Origin: Alphaproteobacteria bacterium UBA4588
GTDB taxonomy: Bacteria; Pseudomonadota; Alphaproteobacteria; Puniceispirillales; Puniceispirillaceae
Direction of reading: 5' to 3'
DNA: 24,729 bases
Assembly (NCBI GenBank): GCA_002387605.1
Contig: DGJU01000062.1
Coordinates: forward strand, 1,849-26,577
The position numbers and the translations under genes are program-made. Numbering within the stretch: position 1 is the stretch's first letter; each line of letters begins with the position of its first letter. Shown in pieces: positions 23,776-24,729 of the stretch. A model generated the notes under the pieces. The model saw only the letters and a program-made list of their open reading frames with translations, was not told where the DNA came from and searched no databases.

Positions 23776-24527
23776 TGAAGGGTGTTCTGAGCATTTGTCT
23801 GTTTGTGATAGTTCTTCTGACAGGGTGGCAGTCACTTGTATCAGGGTTTGATCTGCCACATTATATTCTGCCAAGCCCAATGCGGGTTGTAACTGCCTTT
23901 ACCACGCATTTCTGGCTGATTTTACGCCATGCCACAGTAACATTTTCTGAAGTAATGCTGGGGCTTATCTTTGGTGCGCTGCTTGGCGGTATGACGGCGA
24001 TTGCCCTTGCTGCATCCCCCGTTATTCGTGCGGTCATGCGCCCGATGATGGTATTATCACAAGCGCTTCCAGTATTTGCCCTTGCGCCAATTCTGACCTT
24101 ATGGCTTGGCTATGGATTAGTGCCTAAAATCATTATGGCATTACTCATTATCTATTTTCCCGTGACATCATCATTTTTTGACGGGCTAATGCGAACCCCG
24201 TCCGGCATGCTGGATATGGCCCGTGTAATGGGTGCAAAGCCGTCGGCTATTTTGCTCCATATCCGGATTCCTGCAGGTGTTCCAGGGTTGGCATCTGGGA
24301 TGCGACTTGCTGCTGTTTATGCTCCTATCGGCGCCATCATCGGAGAATGGGTAGGTGCATCAGAAGGTCTTGGTTATCTGATGTTACTTGCAAATGGACG
24401 GGCAAAAATCGATCTGATGTTTGCCGCCCTCTTCATGCTTGTGGTGATGACGCTAGCGTTACATTTTCTGGTTGATAGACTTGCCACATTAGCTGTGAGA
24501 CGCATTGACCCTAGTGCGGCAAGCTAG
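23772..24527 (+). CDS. thiX: ABC transporter permease of the pyrimidine uptake system (ThiX-like)
   Basis: Inner-membrane subunit of a binding-protein-dependent importer, forming a channel with ThiZ and receiving substrate from ThiY. It has 251 residues with about six hydrophobic helices, the first at 4-20 and others near 50-80, 90-140 and 180-235. The ATPase-contacting EAA-type loop reads 'MARVMGAKPSAILLHIRIPA'. Two adjacent ATGs overlap the thiZ stop. It is the last gene of the thiamine operon; no strong hairpin terminator follows within the window (only AGCGT/ACGCT at about 24558-24577 without a T-run). Confidence 0.92.
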   Translation: MMKGVLSICLFVIVLLTGWQSLVSGFDLPHYILPSPMRVVTAFTTHFWLILRHATVTFSEVMLGLIFGALLGGMTAIALAASPVIRAVMRPMMVLSQALPVFALAPILTLWLGYGLVPKIIMALLIIYFPVTSSFFDGLMRTPSGMLDMARVMGAKPSAILLHIRIPAGVPGLASGMRLAAVYAPIGAIIGEWVGASEGLGYLMLLANGRAKIDLMFAALFMLVVMTLALHFLVDRLATLAVRRIDPSAAS

Positions 24528-24568
24528 CACATCATTATCTAGACTTAAGGTATCTCTCAGCGTAATTC

Positions 24569-24597
24569 CTGCAACGCTCTGAAAGGGGAAATATAAT
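24569..24597 (+). promoter_or_regulatory. Candidate promoter for the gene at the right edge
   Basis: A perfect TATAAT (24592-24597) is preceded 17 bases upstream by CTGCAA (24569-24574), a partial -35. The start would be near 24604, leaving a leader of about 76 bases before the ATG at 24680. That leader holds the direct repeat AAATAATGC at 24626-24634 and 24654-24662. The rest of the gap after thiX shows nothing else I can name. Confidence 0.4.
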
Positions 24598-24679
24598 CGC
24601 TTTCCATGCTGGTCTGTGTATGCTGAAATAATGCGCTGAAGTTAGCTTTGATAAAATAATGCCGGAGGCAGAGAAAAAC

Positions 24680-24729
24680 ATGACGAATACGCCATCAGAC
24701 ATCACTGCAGAAGATTTACAGACATTAAC
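24680..24729 (+). CDS. Start of an unrecognised gene (runs off right edge)
   Basis: ATG at 24680 opens a frame for 16 codons, 'MTNTPSDITAEDLQTL', to the window end. GGAGG lies 11 bases upstream, a little far but usable, and a TATAAT promoter candidate precedes it. The fragment is too short to place in a family. Confidence 0.5.
   Translation, partial: MTNTPSDITAEDLQTL

Noticed and set aside
24558..24577. AGCGT/ACGCT hairpin after thiX as a terminator
   Set aside because: It has a five-pair stem with no T-run and overlaps the candidate -35 of the next gene.
1..24729. CRISPR, insertion sequences, prophage, tRNA or rRNA genes, defence system
   Set aside because: No repeat arrays, transposase or integrase frames, terminal repeats, or RNA-gene-like segments were seen; ccrM here is the cell-cycle orphan methylase with no restriction partner.

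Overview
The window is ordinary chromosomal DNA from a free-living Gram-negative alphaproteobacterium. It carries a CcrM-type GANTC methyltransferase, an alphaproteobacterial form of ETF-ubiquinone oxidoreductase, malate synthase G, and a UDG / lytic transglycosylase / moaB / rnhB / ccrM gene string. Base composition by eye is slightly below 50% GC. The tightly packed genes and the thiamine salvage operon would suit a streamlined marine lineage such as SAR116 (Puniceispirillum-like), but that placement is inference. I see no insertion sequence, prophage, CRISPR array, rRNA or tRNA, and no gene-free stretch longer than about 270 bases.

Positions 1-2552 (minus strand) hold ETF-QO followed by a TPR lipoprotein that runs off the left edge, with a hairpin terminator between them. 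Positions 2757-8171 (plus strand) hold a family-4-like uracil-DNA glycosylase, a periplasmic soluble lytic transglycosylase, moaB, rnhB and ccrM; three GANTC sites sit just before ccrM. Positions 8173-14722 (minus strand) hold an MFS/UMF1-type transporter behind apt, malate synthase G (glcB), phosphomannomutase/phosphoglucomutase, and galU. Positions 14859-16802 (plus strand) hold a GmhA-type sedoheptulose-7-phosphate isomerase and UDP-glucose 6-dehydrogenase. Together with galU and pgm they form a divergent set supplying nucleotide sugars and heptose for the cell surface.

Positions 16842-24527 are the most interesting part: a thiamine operon, thiD-thiO-thiS-thiG-thiE-thiF-thiY-tenA-thiZ-thiX. 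It starts at a promoter apparently embedded in the ugd terminator and is governed by a clear TPP riboswitch. Nearly all genes overlap by 1-17 bases. The operon makes the thiazole moiety (ThiO, ThiS, ThiG, ThiF), couples it to pyrimidine (ThiD, ThiE), and imports and recycles pyrimidine precursors (ThiYXZ, TenA). thiC is not in the window. The riboswitch's 3' P1 strand contains the Shine-Dalgarno sequence of an unannotated 28-codon ORF whose stop codon overlaps the thiD start (ATGA). A hairpin with a short T-run lies inside that small ORF. This suggests a riboswitch, leader peptide and translational coupling relay. The ThiF has lost both zinc-ligand cysteine pairs and carries a C-terminal rhodanese domain.

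The right edge (24680 on) begins an unrecognised gene preceded by a TATAAT-containing promoter candidate.
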